A stretch of DNA of 64,000 nucleotides from Klebsormidium nitens (GCA_000708835.1 DF237261.1:41865-105864); one strand, 5' to 3'. Shown: positions 25,688-37,290, counted from the stretch's first letter. Notes: generated by a model from the letters alone, not told the origin. Translations and numbers: made by a program.

Positions 25688-26260
25688 TTTCTGAGAATCT
25701 ATCCGTACCCTGTACTTGACTGTAGGTTCACCTATATGTCATACTCCTGCTCGTTTCTCCTAAGCCGCTCTGCTTTTCCCAGTCAGTATTTTACCTGCGT
25801 GAAAAAACACCTTCAGCGACAGAGAGCAACAGATTGAAGAAGCTACCTGGTGGCCTGTTCCTTGGGCCTCTGACTCAGACTTAGAGTTCGACTCTCAGGA
25901 AGTGCATGGACCTTGCAGCACCTTTATGCCAAAGTAGTTGTCACCTTGGAAGTGAAATGTGTCGACAAGGTACAATCTAGAGATGAGCAGGAAAAGCAGG
26001 AAACGTTCAGCTTACAACATGGGAAAAGCATCTCCTTCCTGACGACGAGTGTTAATGTTGGCTTCGTGTTGACCGGGTATCACTCTCTAAGTCCGAGTCT
26101 CGGACTCGCCCGTGTCAGAAGTCCTGCAGTCGCAGAATCTCGCTGAGCTCAGTCACTTGGCACGATGTCCCACCTCCTCAGTCAACCCACCCAACCTCCC
26201 CTTGGCCCAAGAATCTTTGGGAGCTGGCACCAACCAACTGACCAACGTAACGAGGACCAA
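25688..26260. other. Intergenic upstream of the mobile-element region
   Basis: No gene seen. An inverted repeat, AGTCCGAG and its complement separated by one base, lies at 26090-26106, about 150 bp before the homology between the two element copies begins. Confidence 0.5.
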
Positions 26261-26543
26261 CCCCGTTCCGATACGTGTCCCCCCTGTTCGGTACGGCTTA
26301 TGCGCGCCAAGTCTCCGGTCGGCCAGGTTCCGAATCCGGACAACTTTCCTAACTGGCCCGTCCGTTTCCTGTTGCGCTCCGTCCGACTCGTCCAGTGCCC
26401 AAAGAGCTGCTTTTTTGGCAGTCGCGCTTCGTGGCAGGGTGGTCACGCAAGTCTGCCTGTTCTTCAAGACTGAGCTCAGTCAAGCTACATAATACAGACT
26501 TGTCCGGACGGCCAGGCTAGGTACGTGGCGCAGACTCCCAGGG

Positions 26544-26550
26544 TATAAAA
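26544..26550 (+). promoter_or_regulatory. TATA box of the primase-helicase gene
   Basis: TATAAAA lies in GGGTATAAAAGCAAGG. A start of transcription about 30 bp downstream would fall after the ATG at 26562 and leave a leader of about 390 nt before the coding ATG at 26968. The homologous position in the copy at 20.2 kb lacks this segment. Confidence 0.65.
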
Positions 26551-26561
26551 GCAAGGTCACA

Positions 26562-26949
26562 ATGGCGTCCCAATCATTCCAAGCAAGCGCAGTAGCCAGC
26601 AAGCAGCATTCTCTCCACTTCATCTTTGCACAACCCAGAAGCACCAGCTCGCTGTTCACCTTAGAAGACCGCGACAAGCTGTCTGATCTGCCACTTCATA
26701 CGGTGGCTCAGGGACTGCAGGCTGAGCTGGCCAGACGGTGCCAGAGGGCAGCTACGACATGGCCCAGCAATTGCGAGCAGCTGCAGAATGCAGGGCGTGC
26801 TTGCTATAGCTGCTGGCGTTTAGTTTCAGGCTGCCAATTGTCTAATTCAAGAGTAGTCAATGTCAAGCGGTCAGCAGCTTGCAGCTTGGGAGCACCTTCA
26901 TCACTCTGGCATAAGACAGCTGGCAGCAAAGTACCACTGAGTGACGCTG
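26562..26949 (+). repeat. Near-identical leader block shared with 20258-20644
   Basis: The two copies differ at a single visible base over nearly 390 bp, whereas sequence just downstream (intron 1, exon 2) differs at roughly one base in ten or more. The block contains an open frame from 26562, but splicing from that frame into exon 2 closes at once, so I regard it as leader rather than the main coding sequence. Confidence 0.8.
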
Positions 26950-26967
26950 CAGAGTGGAGCTGCTGGC

Positions 26968-29900
26968 ATGGCGTCCGACCTGCGTTTCCACTGGGAGAGG
27001 TAAGCCATATTTTAAGGTGAGTGCACCAAGCAAGAGGCAAGGGAGGGCTGTTGCAGAGAGCAACTTCTGTCTGAGGGCTGGCAAGCAGGTCGGAGGCGGG
27101 CTCAGTCAAAAAGGAAGTCACTTTTCATTGGAGATCAGATGGCGACTTTTGACTGGGGTCGGCAAGCAGGTCGGAGAGCATTTTCAGTCAAAAAGGAGTC
27201 GCTTTCTTTTAGAGACCAGATGGCGACTTCTGACTGCTGGCTTTGAGATGGCTAGATTGTGTGAGGACTTGACAATCGCTGGGCTGCTTCGTGTAAACTA
27301 TTCCATGCGAAGCTGACTTGTACCTCAATATCTCTCCCTTTCAGTGGCTCGTCATCCCCTGAAGGATTAGGAAAGGGCATCGAAGGTGTTGAGTACACGC
27401 CTTGATCTGTTGATGGTTCAGACTCTGGACGCTTGCTGGCATGCTTCTTCAGCGATGGAGACTCTGCCAACATTCAAGGCCCGTCGTTCTACAAGGCAAT
27501 TAAGAATGAGGAGAGTTCAAGCCCGCTTCATCTGCCAAGAGGTCTTGCTGGTGTCCTGAGCAAGAAGAGGCCTGCTTCGGTAAGCTTGCTCTGTCTGGTT
27601 TTCTGCTCACCTGTGTCCGCCTCTTCTTCTTGGGAGGACTTTGAGATGTTGCTTGAAATGCCAGGCCTCTCGCACTTGAGTGATAGTTGGGTGACAGATC
27701 GCGCAGATTCATGAATCACTTTGAATGAGGTGCTTTGTAGCGGAGGACCTGCTTATAGAAACTCATTCCAGTTAATTAGCCAACCAACTGTGGCAATAAA
27801 GGCACCACTTGGAAGGAAGTCTAAGTGGTTCTTAAATCATGAGTTGCTCACTGCGACCCTGTATGTACAAGGTTATGTGCCTACCTCTCTATTCCCTTGG
27901 TCCTACGGGAGCAGTTTCAGAAAGCGGACGTGCTTAACGCCACCAGGCAACCCCGAGGTGAGAGAACAAGCTAGTACAGATTTTGGGTGACTTGTGATTG
28001 AGGGGTAAGGTACTTTGCAACTGATCCTTGAGCACAAAGAAATCGAGTAATAGCACCGCCCTGCCATTGGAAGCTCAGTGGGAACAAGCAAGTGAAGTCC
28101 GCTTCGGATGCTGATCGTATCTACTCAGCCCACATCGTGTTCGTGATCTGAATTTGTCCTCTTTGCGTTCTCAGGCGTCTCCGCATTGCGGCATCCCTGC
28201 TGGTCCTCAGAGCTTTGCGAGCAAGAGGGCTTCAGTCGAAACCTCAGTCGGCGAGCCTAACCTCGGTTCGCCAGTGCGGAAGCGAGGAGGGCTTGGATGG
28301 AAGCGTCCACGGGTCATCCTCTTGCAAGAGTTGGAGGAACAGCAGCAGCTGCCCCCGCGGCCCTCTCTTGAGGTGGGTCGTGAGCTTGGCACGGCCTCCC
28401 CCGTCTCCATTCTGCATGAAGTTTTCCTGTCTCGATTCTGCGCGTTCAGGACAGCTGTTTCCTGTGTCCGCCTTTTCGCGTGTGCAAGCTCATGAAGTGG
28501 AGTCTTGCAAGACGCCGTAGTAAACAACGCTGTTTTAGATCTCTTGCTCGGACCTTGTCGTCCGATTTGTGGGGAAGGCTAGCATTTAACGGTCACCCAT
28601 TTCTTCCTGGTGCAGGAGGAGAAGAGCCCACAAAGCGGTCTTGGATGCGATCAAGAGAAGGGGTGGGAAGATGATCGGCAGGCCCAGGTACAACGCCCGT
28701 AGTTCAAGAACGATTCTAGATCAGCGCGCAGACCAGTCGACTGAGTAGAAGTCACCATCTATGTAGCAATGATGTGGACATCAGCCTTTGTAGCCACTTG
28801 TGATACGGACCTTTTGCTGGTGCGTGTTCTGATGTAAAAGACCCATATACCGAGCATCTTACAACGATCTTTCAGTCCGGCCCCATCAATTTTGAATCCT
28901 CACTGCATCGCACTTCATTTGCATGAGGCCCCTTCCAAGCTCAGTGTGTGGTTTGAGTAGCTTCTGCTTCCGCTGCTCGTCGGACTCAGCCAGCCCCATT
29001 TGCTAAGAGCATTTTCTGCAACCTAGCATGAGGAGGAATGATGGATGCGTAAGAGGCCACAGCCGCCGTTTTGCTGAAGTAACCTGCGGCTGACCTTGCG
29101 ACCTTGTGACACCCAGACCATGCTCCCCTGTCGAGCTTCGGACATCGGCCAGTCGGTTGTTGACCTTGGAGACAGCCTCCCGCTGGCTGGGCGGTTCGAG
29201 GAAGGGCATGACGAAGCCGTCCCGCTCTCTTCCGCTCTGTACGCCTGTCCAAAACCCATGGCGTCCGAAGTTGCTTCGACAAGCGATGAGGAAGTCCTTT
29301 GTCAGGTGGGTTTGCTGGCAAAGTCATCAGAGCAGCAGTCAAAACTCTCCCTCTGATCTCTGATGATAAGCCACTCCTTTTTGACTGAACTTGCCTCCGA
29401 CCGGCTGCAGAGCCCCAGTCAGAAGTCCCTCTCTGATCTCTGATAATAAGCCACTCCTTTTTGACTGAACCTCGCCTCCGACCTGCTTGCGAAGTCAGCA
29501 GAGCTCCAGTAGAAGTCGCTCTCTTATCTCTGATAATAAGCCACTCCTTTTTGCCTGAATCCCGCCTCCGACCTGCTTGCGAAGTCATCAGAGCTCCAGT
29601 AGAAATCGCTCTCTTATCTCTGATGAAAAGCAACTCCTTTTTGACTGGGCCATCGTCCTTAGTAGCACCCTCTGATTGGTTGATATCAACCTGTCCACTT
29701 GTCACCGTTCACATACTCTCCAATCCCCAACTGCAGGTCGCCGCTGCCCCCGCCTACTCTGGGTGCGACACCCTTCGAGCGACTTCCTGCGTAGACGACT
29801 GTCGGACTGCCGATTTGCTGGTCGTAGAAGACGCGCTCATGGACGACGCAAGCAGTCAGCCGACCGAGTGCTTTGCAGCCCTCAAAGAAGAATGCGAGGC

Positions 29901-32900
29901 GCCAGCAAAAACCATCTTCGCCGCAATCATGAACCTGGCGGTAAGGCATCGTGCGCCCCGTGCATCCGCACTTGCATACCAGTTATGATAGAACTCCTTG
30001 CTCGCAATAAGGAACGTGCTTTCCCTCGAGAGGTTCATTTCATCGATGCCTCACCCTGGTCACCTTGACTTGGGATCTCAGATTCAAACGAAACTGGTCC
30101 ATGCTTGCTCAGGCTACTCCTGCAAAGAGGGTCAGTCTAGATGACAGAAGGTTGCTCCCCAAGAAATCGCACTCTGGCAGCATCTGTCGGATGGAGCAAT
30201 GACTTCTTAGAGGCTTTTGCTGAAGCAATCCGTTTGTGTTCAGGTGTCCCAGGGAGCTCCGTTCAATCTGGACGAGTGGGGCCAGCTGTGGTGCTTCAAG
30301 CTTGCCCCTGTTCTTGCCGCCTTCGAAAAGCACGCCGGACCGTGCCCCGGTGCCTTCATCGCTGCACGTGATGCTGGGGGGAATAAGGGGGCCAAGGGGT
30401 TCACCGTGTTCTTGAGCGCAATGGAGTTTGAGACGTATGTTGCGGGCGTCCAAGCGGCTGGCCTCACGCCGAGCCTGTACGAGGTCCTGCTCTCCTCTGA
30501 AGCATCCTGGCTCTACCTTGACCTCGACTACACGTCATCATCCGAGGTCCCAGGCGACTTTGACGAACGGTGCGAGCATCTGCACCGCCTTCTCGAGCAC
30601 TTTTGCACCCACGTCCTCAAGCTGCCCCCCGGCCAACTCGGCGCCCCTCAGATTGCCGCATCACCCGGAGTCGTTGGGGTTCAGGGGCACTTCAAGAGCA
30701 GCGTTCACGAAGTTTTCAAGGGGGTCTACTTCGAAAATTTGGAGGCGCGTGGAGAATTTCAGAAAGCCTTGCTTCACTTCCTCGACCACCCTTCTGCGAA
30801 CCTAGCGTTTAGCGCCGAGTTCGTGAGGTACACAAAGCCCGGCAGTGAGGTCATTGACAAGATCTGGGACGACTCAGTGTACAGCAGCAATCGGAACTGG
30901 CGCACTCTTGGTTCATGCAAGCTCCATGACCCACGGATCCTCTGCTCAGAGGAGGGCAGCTCAGAGCGCGCCTCAGACCACTTCATTGGCATCCGGGGCG
31001 GGTCCGAATTAAGCGGCGCGCTCCAGGTCGACGTCGATCTGCTGCGGGCTTACAACGCAGCGGCGGGGGTGGCTGGGAAGTCGGGGCTTAGACAGCGGCA
31101 AGTCCCTGCTCGTCGCAAGTGCCCCGACGATGATCTCGAACGGGATGAACCGATGCAGAGGGACCTTGGGCCGGAGGAGAGGGCACGTCTGCTGGAATGC
31201 GCTCAAGCAGACCACCCTGGGGCGACCCTGGGGGCGGAGAAGCAGACCCGCCCGGGCGTCTTCACCGTCAAGATCTGCGCCCCCCCCGGTAGTCGCACCT
31301 GCTGCCTTGCTGGACGCGAGCATGGTAGCGAGGGCAACAGGCAGTACTTGCTTTACCGGCGGGCGAACCCTGGAGAGGTGTTCTACCGCTGCTTCGCCCC
31401 ATCGTGCCAGTGAGTTCATTGGCAAATTTCTGCCTCATATCTGCTCTTGCGCAAGAAAGGCAGTCAGCGCCACTTCGATGTCTTTTAAGGAGAACTTGAT
31501 GATCCATTTTCATCAGAAGGCAGCGCCCTTTTCAGTCAAGATCGCTCCCCTCTTTCTATGATGAGACTTGGCCCGGATTGACTAGGTCTGTTCTCCCAGA
31601 AGCCGCCATGTCAGGGTGCAGTCAGAATTGCTCCCTTGTTTGAACAATGAGAGGCTGCCTTATTGACTGGATCTATTTCCCAAAAGCCGCCACGTCAGCG
31701 TTCCAATCAAAAACCGCTCCCTTGTTTCTATAATAAGAGTCGGGCCGGAGTGACTGACCCGCCCGCTCGAGGCCACCGCCACTTAGAGCCTAGCCTGAAA
31801 CGAACCCTTGAAACACAGGCCATGATCGAAGACTTTCCACTGCGACTAACGCAGGCTGATGTGCTTTGTGCAGGGGTCAGAAGAACGAACGGCTTCTCTC
31901 TCTGCGAGCGACCGACTTCGGTTGGAGCGAGGACTACTCCCTGTCAACGGGGATGCGGCCTTACCCCACAATGGAGATCCGCCCGGACCTCCTCCAAACA
32001 ATGCTAGTGAAGGCGAACAAAGGGATCGGAAAGTCGAAGGCCGGGACTACCTTTCTGGTGGACATGCTCCGGAAGAACCCCTCGGCCACCTGCGTCGTCA
32101 TTGCCAGCAACGTGGCGCTGGCTGACAAGCACCGCGAGGAGCTCCACCGGGCGGGCTTGACGGACTTCGTTCTCTACTCCGATGTGGAAGGCCCCATCAA
32201 GGACAGGAGGGTTGTCGTCTGCATCAACTCGGTGCCACGACTCTCTTCCCTCCGAAAGGACATCGTCTACATGGACGAGATCGACATGACCCTCAGCAAC
32301 CTGAACTCCGACGTCATGAAGGACCGTAGGATGGTCTTCATGGCCCTGCACGCGCTGGTTGAAGAAGCCCGTGTAGTGGTCGGGTTGGACGCCAACGTCG
32401 ATAGCGCACGCGTCCTCGAGTGGGTCCAGAGTATCCGCCCTGAGGCCGCCATGCACGCCATCCGCAACTCCGGAGTCCGCCCATCCAAGCGAACGGTGAC
32501 CATCCGACCGCTGCCTTTCGGGTTCAAGGGGGGCGACCGCTTCGCTCCCGTCATCGACTGGATTCTCGAGAAGGTGGACGCAGGGGAGAACGTTTGGGTG
32601 AGTTTGGAATGGAGCTGGCCGATCAGCTGTAAAGTGCTTCTTACAGACCTCAAACCGTGACGGATTCGCAAATTTTCGTCTCTGCGGGCCGTATCAGGGC
32701 TGAGCACCATCATGGGCAGTCTGCTTGTCATTGAAAAGGTCTTTTGCTTCGTCAAGCTCTTCTGAAGTACGAAGCAGACCTCGTGCCGCTCTTCCGGACT
32801 GCTAAGCCGTTGCCACGTTAGCAGCAAGGGGCCGATCGAAATCGCAAAGTTTAACGGAATAGATGCCCGCTCCTTTTCGCCCTTCAACAGCTGCATCCTT

Positions 32901-34887
32901 ATCGCGACGTCGCTTCTTTTCAGGTCGCATCGGCGAGCCGGTCCTTCATTGAACAGCTCGAGCAGGAGTTCCGGCTGAGATTCGCGGACACAGGCAAAAG
33001 CATTCTCACCTTCCACGGGGGGAAGACGGCATCGGGCGAGAAAGAGCAGCTTCGACAGGCGGTGGCCGACCCAGACAACCGCATGGTCGCCCACTGCCTC
33101 GGTTACTCTCCGACAGTCGGCCCAGGGGTCTCGATAGAGGTCAAACACTACCATCGGGGGGTAGGAATCGCCCTGAACCGGCCGAATGACGGCCCTGATG
33201 TCTTCACCTTCCAGCAGATGCTTCAAAGAGTGCGGGACGGGGGTGATATCGACATCTTCTACCTGGAAACCCCCCCGCCCAAGTTCGTGCCCACGACCAA
33301 AGAGGCCGTGTTCAGGACAATCGAACGGCAAGACGCCCAGCTACACGCGCTCGTGAAGCCATCGGAGGTTCTCGACTTCATGCAAGGGAGGGGCATGCAC
33401 GCTGTCTGCGACCGCACGTCCCCCACCTGCATCGTGTACGCCAACAACGTGCTGGCGCGCTATCGCAGCATGACCGACTACGTTGAGCTTCTGACGGAGG
33501 ACCTTGAGAAACAGGGCCTTTCAGTCGTGCACAGGTTGGGCGAAGTCGAAAGAGAAGAAGACGAGCATAGGCTGCCCGCGAGGCAGGGTCCCGATGCAAG
33601 CGAGAATCCTGACGCACGTCTCTCGGACGAGGAGTGGCGAAAGAAATTCTGCATCTCGCCAGAGCAGAACCGCGAGATTCTGAGCAAACGGGAAGCGCTT
33701 GAGGGTCTGAGCGACCTGGAGGAGAAGCAACGAGAGGTGTACTTCTATGCCAACGAGGTGTATGGTGTGGACTACAACCGTGTCAATCGTGCCTTCTTCG
33801 CGGACTTTTGCGACGAGGAGAAGAAGCACATGTACCTGAACTACAAGCGGTGAGTCATGCTAAATGCAAGCAATGAAGAAGTGGCATCCAAGTGCAATTC
33901 GCTCAGAGCAGCGGATGGAGAGGAGGCTGTGTTTCCTCTTGAGCTTCTGCTGACGTGGCAAGGCTCGGAAAGACTCTGATCCAGTCAATACTTGCCATCT
34001 CATTCATTAGAAGGGAAGTGAGAATTGACTGACCTTCCGCTCACATGGCAAGGGCTCGGAGCAAATCCGAGCTAGTCAAGATTCGCCCTCCCTTCAATAG
34101 AAAGGAAGTGGAGAATTGACTGACGTTCTGTTCTCTGAGCTAGTCAAGATTCGCCCTCCCTTCAATAGAAAGGAAGTGGAGAATTGACTAACGTTCTGCT
34201 CACGTGGCAAGGGCTCGGAGCAACTTTGGCCCCAGTCAAGAATCGCCCTCCCTTCGGATAAAAGGAAGTGGAGAATTGACTTTTCACTCACAGGCTTGGT
34301 AAGATTGAGTTCTATATCGGCCCCTTCCTTCAATGCCCTCTTCTCACAATTTGCCTCTCTTACCGGCCCTTACTTGCAGCTTTCTGCGGACGTCTTCGTT
34401 CGAGGAACTTCAGGGCCGCTTCGAGTCCTCCATGAGCTATGCGAATGATTGCCTCCCAACCAAGGACTACCTGGAAGAACGCAACCGGCCCAAGAACCTC
34501 GTCTTCTTTGCGTTCCGCCTTCTCGCTGCAATGCTCAACGTCGAGCACAACGCTCTTGATCGTTCTGCATCGGGAGCTTCTTATATGGTTGCCGAGAACA
34601 GCCTCCAAAACGCCTACTCCCTCCTCGTTGCCCCCCAATTGGCCGAGGCAAAGCGCTGGTACGGCATCAAGCAGAGCAAGGTCCAAAGGAACGAGAAGAA
34701 CGAACCAATCATGACGGATACGTTGAAGCGCAACGTCGTCAAAGGGATACTAAAGAAGGGCCTCGGGCTGAGCTTCGTGGATGTACCAGGCAAGAAGAGC
34801 AACAACGAGTTTGTGAGGCCCCACGAATTTAGCCCGGAGCTCTATAGAGAGGTCCATGCTACATATGGCAAAGTGCCTAAGTGCTAG
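26968..34887 (+). CDS. Primase-helicase fusion (UL52-like AEP primase plus UL9-like helicase)
   Basis: Replication protein of a mobile or viral element. Ten exons: 26968-26999, 27345-27579, 28175-28372, 28616-28687, 29117-29305, 29737-29940, 30244-31409, 31874-32597, 32924-33849, 34380-34887; phases join to about 1,417 aa. Residues 1-310 are acidic and low in complexity, with a basic RKRGGLGWKR patch. The primase domain has motif I WLYLDLDY (D403, D405), motif II SSVHEVF (H465) and motif III with SSNRNWRTLGSCK (about 524-535). A Cys/His zinc cluster (about 667-699) ends at CFAPSC, as in herpes and NCLDV primases. The helicase has Walker A GIGKSK (749-754) and DEID (833-836). An in-frame TGA at 27403-27405 interrupts exon 2; the sister copy has CGC there. 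The gene is therefore probably inactive unless translation starts downstream. Introns 1, 5, 7 and 9 carry a hairpin satellite. Confidence 0.85.
27100..27241. repeat. Intronic hairpin satellite, 2 units (primase-helicase intron 1)
   Basis: Two units bounded by CAGTCAAAAAGGA and TTNTGACTG, separated by a GGCAAGCAGGTCGGA spacer. Confidence 0.75.
29334..29649. repeat. Intronic hairpin satellite, 4 units (intron 5)
   Basis: Four copies of a unit reading CAGTCAGAAGTC, then CTGATCTCTGAT, then CACTCCTTTTTGACTG, separated by a CGACCTGCTTGCGAAGTCA-type spacer. The ends are imperfectly self-complementary. Confidence 0.85.
31533..31763. repeat. Intronic hairpin satellite, 3 diverged units (intron 7)
   Basis: Three units start AGTCA or AATCA, contain GCTCCCTTGTTT and end TGACT. 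They are separated by spacers with GCCATGTCAGG or GCCACGTCAGC. Confidence 0.75.
33948..34290. repeat. Intronic hairpin satellite, 4 units, inverted orientation (intron 9)
   Basis: Units start AGTCAAGATTCGCC and end GGAGAATTGACT. The spacer reads GCTGACGTGGCAAGG or GCTCACGTGGCAAGG, the reverse complement of the GCCACGTCAGC spacer of the other arrays, so this array is inverted relative to them. Confidence 0.8.
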
Positions 34888-34921
34888 ACTTGGACAGTCA
34901 GTCCAAAGAAGAGTAGTGACG

Positions 34922-35392
34922 TCAAAAAGTGTTGCTAGGCTTAGAGGGTCTTTTTAACGGAGTTCTTCGTAGCAAGCCTTTTCCCTCCACGAAACCTAGT
35001 TCAAGAGACCGATCAGTATTTATGCAAGCCTCTTCTAGAGACCCAATCTCCTCGATGTACCCCTTTTGTATGCAACCGTTCTCTTCGAGTAGTTTTCGAG
35101 CAACAGCGAGAACATGTTGCACCTCTTGATCACTATATCCAATCTCAATTTGAGAACACTTTGCACAGTTCAGGTAGCCTGCGAGGTAGCTCATTGAAGT
35201 CATCGATGTTGCTGGGTTCATGTTGCTCTCCAGAAACATGATGATCCCCTTCCGCAATGCTATTGGGTCTTTGCAACCAAGACCCTTCTGAATTAGGTGG
35301 TCTCCGCGCTCCTCATCTCTATCGATACACTCCAATTCATGAAGTAGATGTTGCATGTTGAATTGACGATTGGTCTCTCGGCTGTATTCCAT
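34922..35392 (-). CDS. Hypothetical protein, 156 aa
   Basis: Single open frame with no intron needed, on the strand opposite its neighbours. I do not recognise it. It is mixed alpha-helical in character, with a YLNCAKCSQIE segment (a CxxC), and ends basic (RRTPLKRPSKPS). It begins the compact block with few introns and converges with the primase-helicase gene, whose stop lies only 34 bp away. Its length and codon use suggest a real gene, but no family is visible. Confidence 0.55.
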   Translation of the reverse strand: MEYSRETNRQFNMQHLLHELECIDRDEERGDHLIQKGLGCKDPIALRKGIIMFLESNMNPATSMTSMSYLAGYLNCAKCSQIEIGYSDQEVQHVLAVARKLLEENGCIQKGYIEEIGSLEEACINTDRSLELGFVEGKGLLRRTPLKRPSKPSNTF

Positions 35393-35492
35393 GGAGCAAA
35401 TATACTTGTCAACCGTGAGAATAATTCATTCGAGCCAGTAGGTAGTCAAGCTGCTGGAATGCATGCACTTAGAAGTTACTTAGAAGTTGAGA

Positions 35493-36035
35493 TCACTCGC
35501 TATCAGATTCTTCTTCAGACTCAGACTCACTAGCGTCAACATGCGGCTTCACTCGCTTTGCACCTTGCCTTGCTGCCTTCTTTGCGCCTACCGCAGGCTT
35601 CTTTGTGACCGGGGCCCGTTGAGTCTTGCGCCCTTTTGATCAAGATTGTCCTGCGAGCTTCGAATCTTTCGGCTGGACCTCGTCAACGGCCAACTTGGTT
35701 GCCGTAGATGTAAAGGTCCCCTTGAATGGCAGATCGTTAGGCTGCTCGCTCTTCTTGATAGGAGCGATGCGAACGGTATAACCATATTGCTTGCTTGCTG
35801 AGCCCCGAGTTGTTTCTTGAAGGAGGACGGTGACATTCAACGGTAGCTTTACCTTCTTGCCCTGACACTTTTGGGTTCTATACAGCTGGGAACCCGCTCT
35901 TGCCCCCGCCTGGCACACACGCCCTTTCGTGGCATTAATCTCAAGTCGTGTGTCTTTGAGCAGGGCAGAAACGTCACTTCCTTTGCTGTCGAACGCAGCG
36001 GCAACCCGAAAGCTTCGCTTACTAAGAGTGTCCAT
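35493..36035 (-). pseudogene. Hypothetical basic/acidic-tailed protein with an in-frame stop
   Basis: The first 131 codons are open to a TGA at 35642-35640. The same frame then stays open for 48 more codons to the TGA at 35495-35493. The continuation is clearly protein-like: a Lys/Arg-rich stretch (KKAARQGAKR) followed by a Ser/Glu/Asp tail (SESESEEESDSE), like tails on DNA- or histone-binding proteins. The globular part has no motif I recognise. It is divergent from the recombinase gene across a 358-bp gap with repeats. Stop read-through cannot be excluded, but a simple nonsense change is more likely. Confidence 0.5.
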
Positions 36036-36393
36036 ACCTCACCCAATGCACTTCCCTTCTTACAAGATTTTTATCAGCCGGCCCGATGCACTTCTAATGC
36101 AAATGCACTGATGACTACGCACAGCAAATCCTACCATTCAATAGAGTCACGAATAGTGCATTCAGCCAACCAATCAGATTGTGACACGTGGCATTTACGT
36201 TAGCACTTATGAAGCTTAAAAAAGTCGACTTTTTTAAGACCAGTTCGGCTCCCGCATGCACTTTATGAGAGGTTACCATAGGGGGTGGTTTCTTGTGACA
36301 CCTTATTCTGACATGGCATGTTGAAATAACTCGTTCGCTTGGCTCGACATATAAAAAATAATCTCCGGCACTGTATTAGGAGCCCACATAAGT
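36036..36393. promoter_or_regulatory. Divergent intergenic region with iterons and palindrome; possible origin
   Basis: Between two divergent genes. ATGCACTT occurs at 36046, 36086 and 36256, ATGCACTG at 36103, and the inverted AGTGCATT at 36155; one further ATGCACTT lies at 35463. A perfect 24-bp palindrome lies at 36215-36238. A CCAAT and a CACGTG (about 36184) are also present. Iterons, a palindrome and local A/T runs next to recombinase and primase genes fit a replication origin, a recombinase site or a bidirectional promoter. Confidence 0.5.
36215..36238. repeat. Perfect 24-bp palindrome
   Basis: Centred on GTCGAC with a run of six A on the left, six T on the right, and CTT/AAG ends. 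The flanking bases at 36214 and 36239 no longer pair. Confidence 0.95.
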
Positions 36394-37227
36394 ATGGATC
36401 GAATTCGTGAAGCGCTTTCTGATGGTATCAGGGGCGAAAGTTCCGTCAACCAATACTGCAATGGGATTGGCCTCTTATGGAAGATATGCTTCGATGACGA
36501 TATGCCAGCCGACCTTTCCTGGCTAAAGACAAAGGCGCGCAAAATTACGGATGCTGTGCTCGAACGGTATGATAATCCAGGCAGTCGGCGAACTCGTCTG
36601 GCGCCTTTTCTTGCGGTTTGTCGTAAGTTAGGCTTCTCAGAAGCCTATTCGATCTACTACGAACCATTTAGGAAGCAAATCACGTCCCTGAAGGCGTTGC
36701 GGACTGAGCGGGGAAAAACTTCGACCGATGAAGATCCAGCTAATGTGAGGAGTGATGAAGTGGAGCGCTATGCAAAGAAAGTGTCACGGAGGGTTAGGAA
36801 AATGAGTCTCGATGGACACGAATTGACCTCAAAGGACTTGAAGATCGTGATGATACACGTTATCCTCGAATGGAACTTGCTCCTAGCTCGAGAGCATCTA
36901 CCACGTGTAAAACTATACGGTGAGAGTGCTCTTCCCATCTTGTCTAAGAGGCAACACCGAAAGGACAAGGAAGACAGAGCCGTTACTCTCGTGCAGACCT
37001 CTCGTTGCAAAGGACAGTACAAGCTCGTATATGACAACGGTGAAGAATACCAGCTTTCAAAGATGTTGTGCAAGTACATTCACAGAACACTAGAATTGGT
37101 TCCGAGGGGATTTCTGGTAACCACGATCAAGCACCCGGAGAGTCCGATGACGGCAAGTAATTATTCTATGTTTTGTAGCAAGATAGGCACGAATGGTAAG
37201 TTTTTAAATCTTGGGAGCTTAAATTAA
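36394..37227 (+). CDS. Tyrosine-recombinase-like protein, C-terminally incomplete
   Basis: 277 aa open frame. It resembles the gene next to it in layout: a helical N-terminal core-binding half, then IHVILEWNLLLAREHLPRVKL, which aligns with the arginine-bearing start of the catalytic domain in the neighbour. It ends before any LLRH, MGHS or terminal tyrosine motif, so it lacks the C-terminal catalytic residues. A perfect donor (GTAAGT at 37196) and an acceptor (CTTAG ending 37261) could remove 66 nt and give the ending GGSKGSKA, still without catalytic motifs. It may be a truncated paralogue or an accessory DNA-binding protein. TTAGGAG lies upstream of the ATG. Confidence 0.6.
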   Translation: MDRIREALSDGIRGESSVNQYCNGIGLLWKICFDDDMPADLSWLKTKARKITDAVLERYDNPGSRRTRLAPFLAVCRKLGFSEAYSIYYEPFRKQITSLKALRTERGKTSTDEDPANVRSDEVERYAKKVSRRVRKMSLDGHELTSKDLKIVMIHVILEWNLLLAREHLPRVKLYGESALPILSKRQHRKDKEDRAVTLVQTSRCKGQYKLVYDNGEEYQLSKMLCKYIHRTLELVPRGFLVTTIKHPESPMTASNYSMFCSKIGTNGKFLNLGSLN

Positions 37228-37290
37228 AACGCGCTTTCAATTCGAGAAATAAAATTCTTAGGAGGTAGCAAGGGATCCAAAGCCTAGACC

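Noticed and set aside
26562-27020. Open frame starting MASQSFQ as the start of the primase-helicase protein
   Set aside because: It would precede the expected transcription start and, when spliced at 26999 to exon 2, closes within a few codons. The frame from the ATG at 26968 joins all later exons (apart from the TGA at 27403).
19961-28500. The two direct repeats as long terminal repeats of a retrotransposon
   Set aside because: They contain spliced coding exons, are unequal in their 3' parts, and nothing between them encodes reverse transcriptase, RNase H or retroviral-type integrase.
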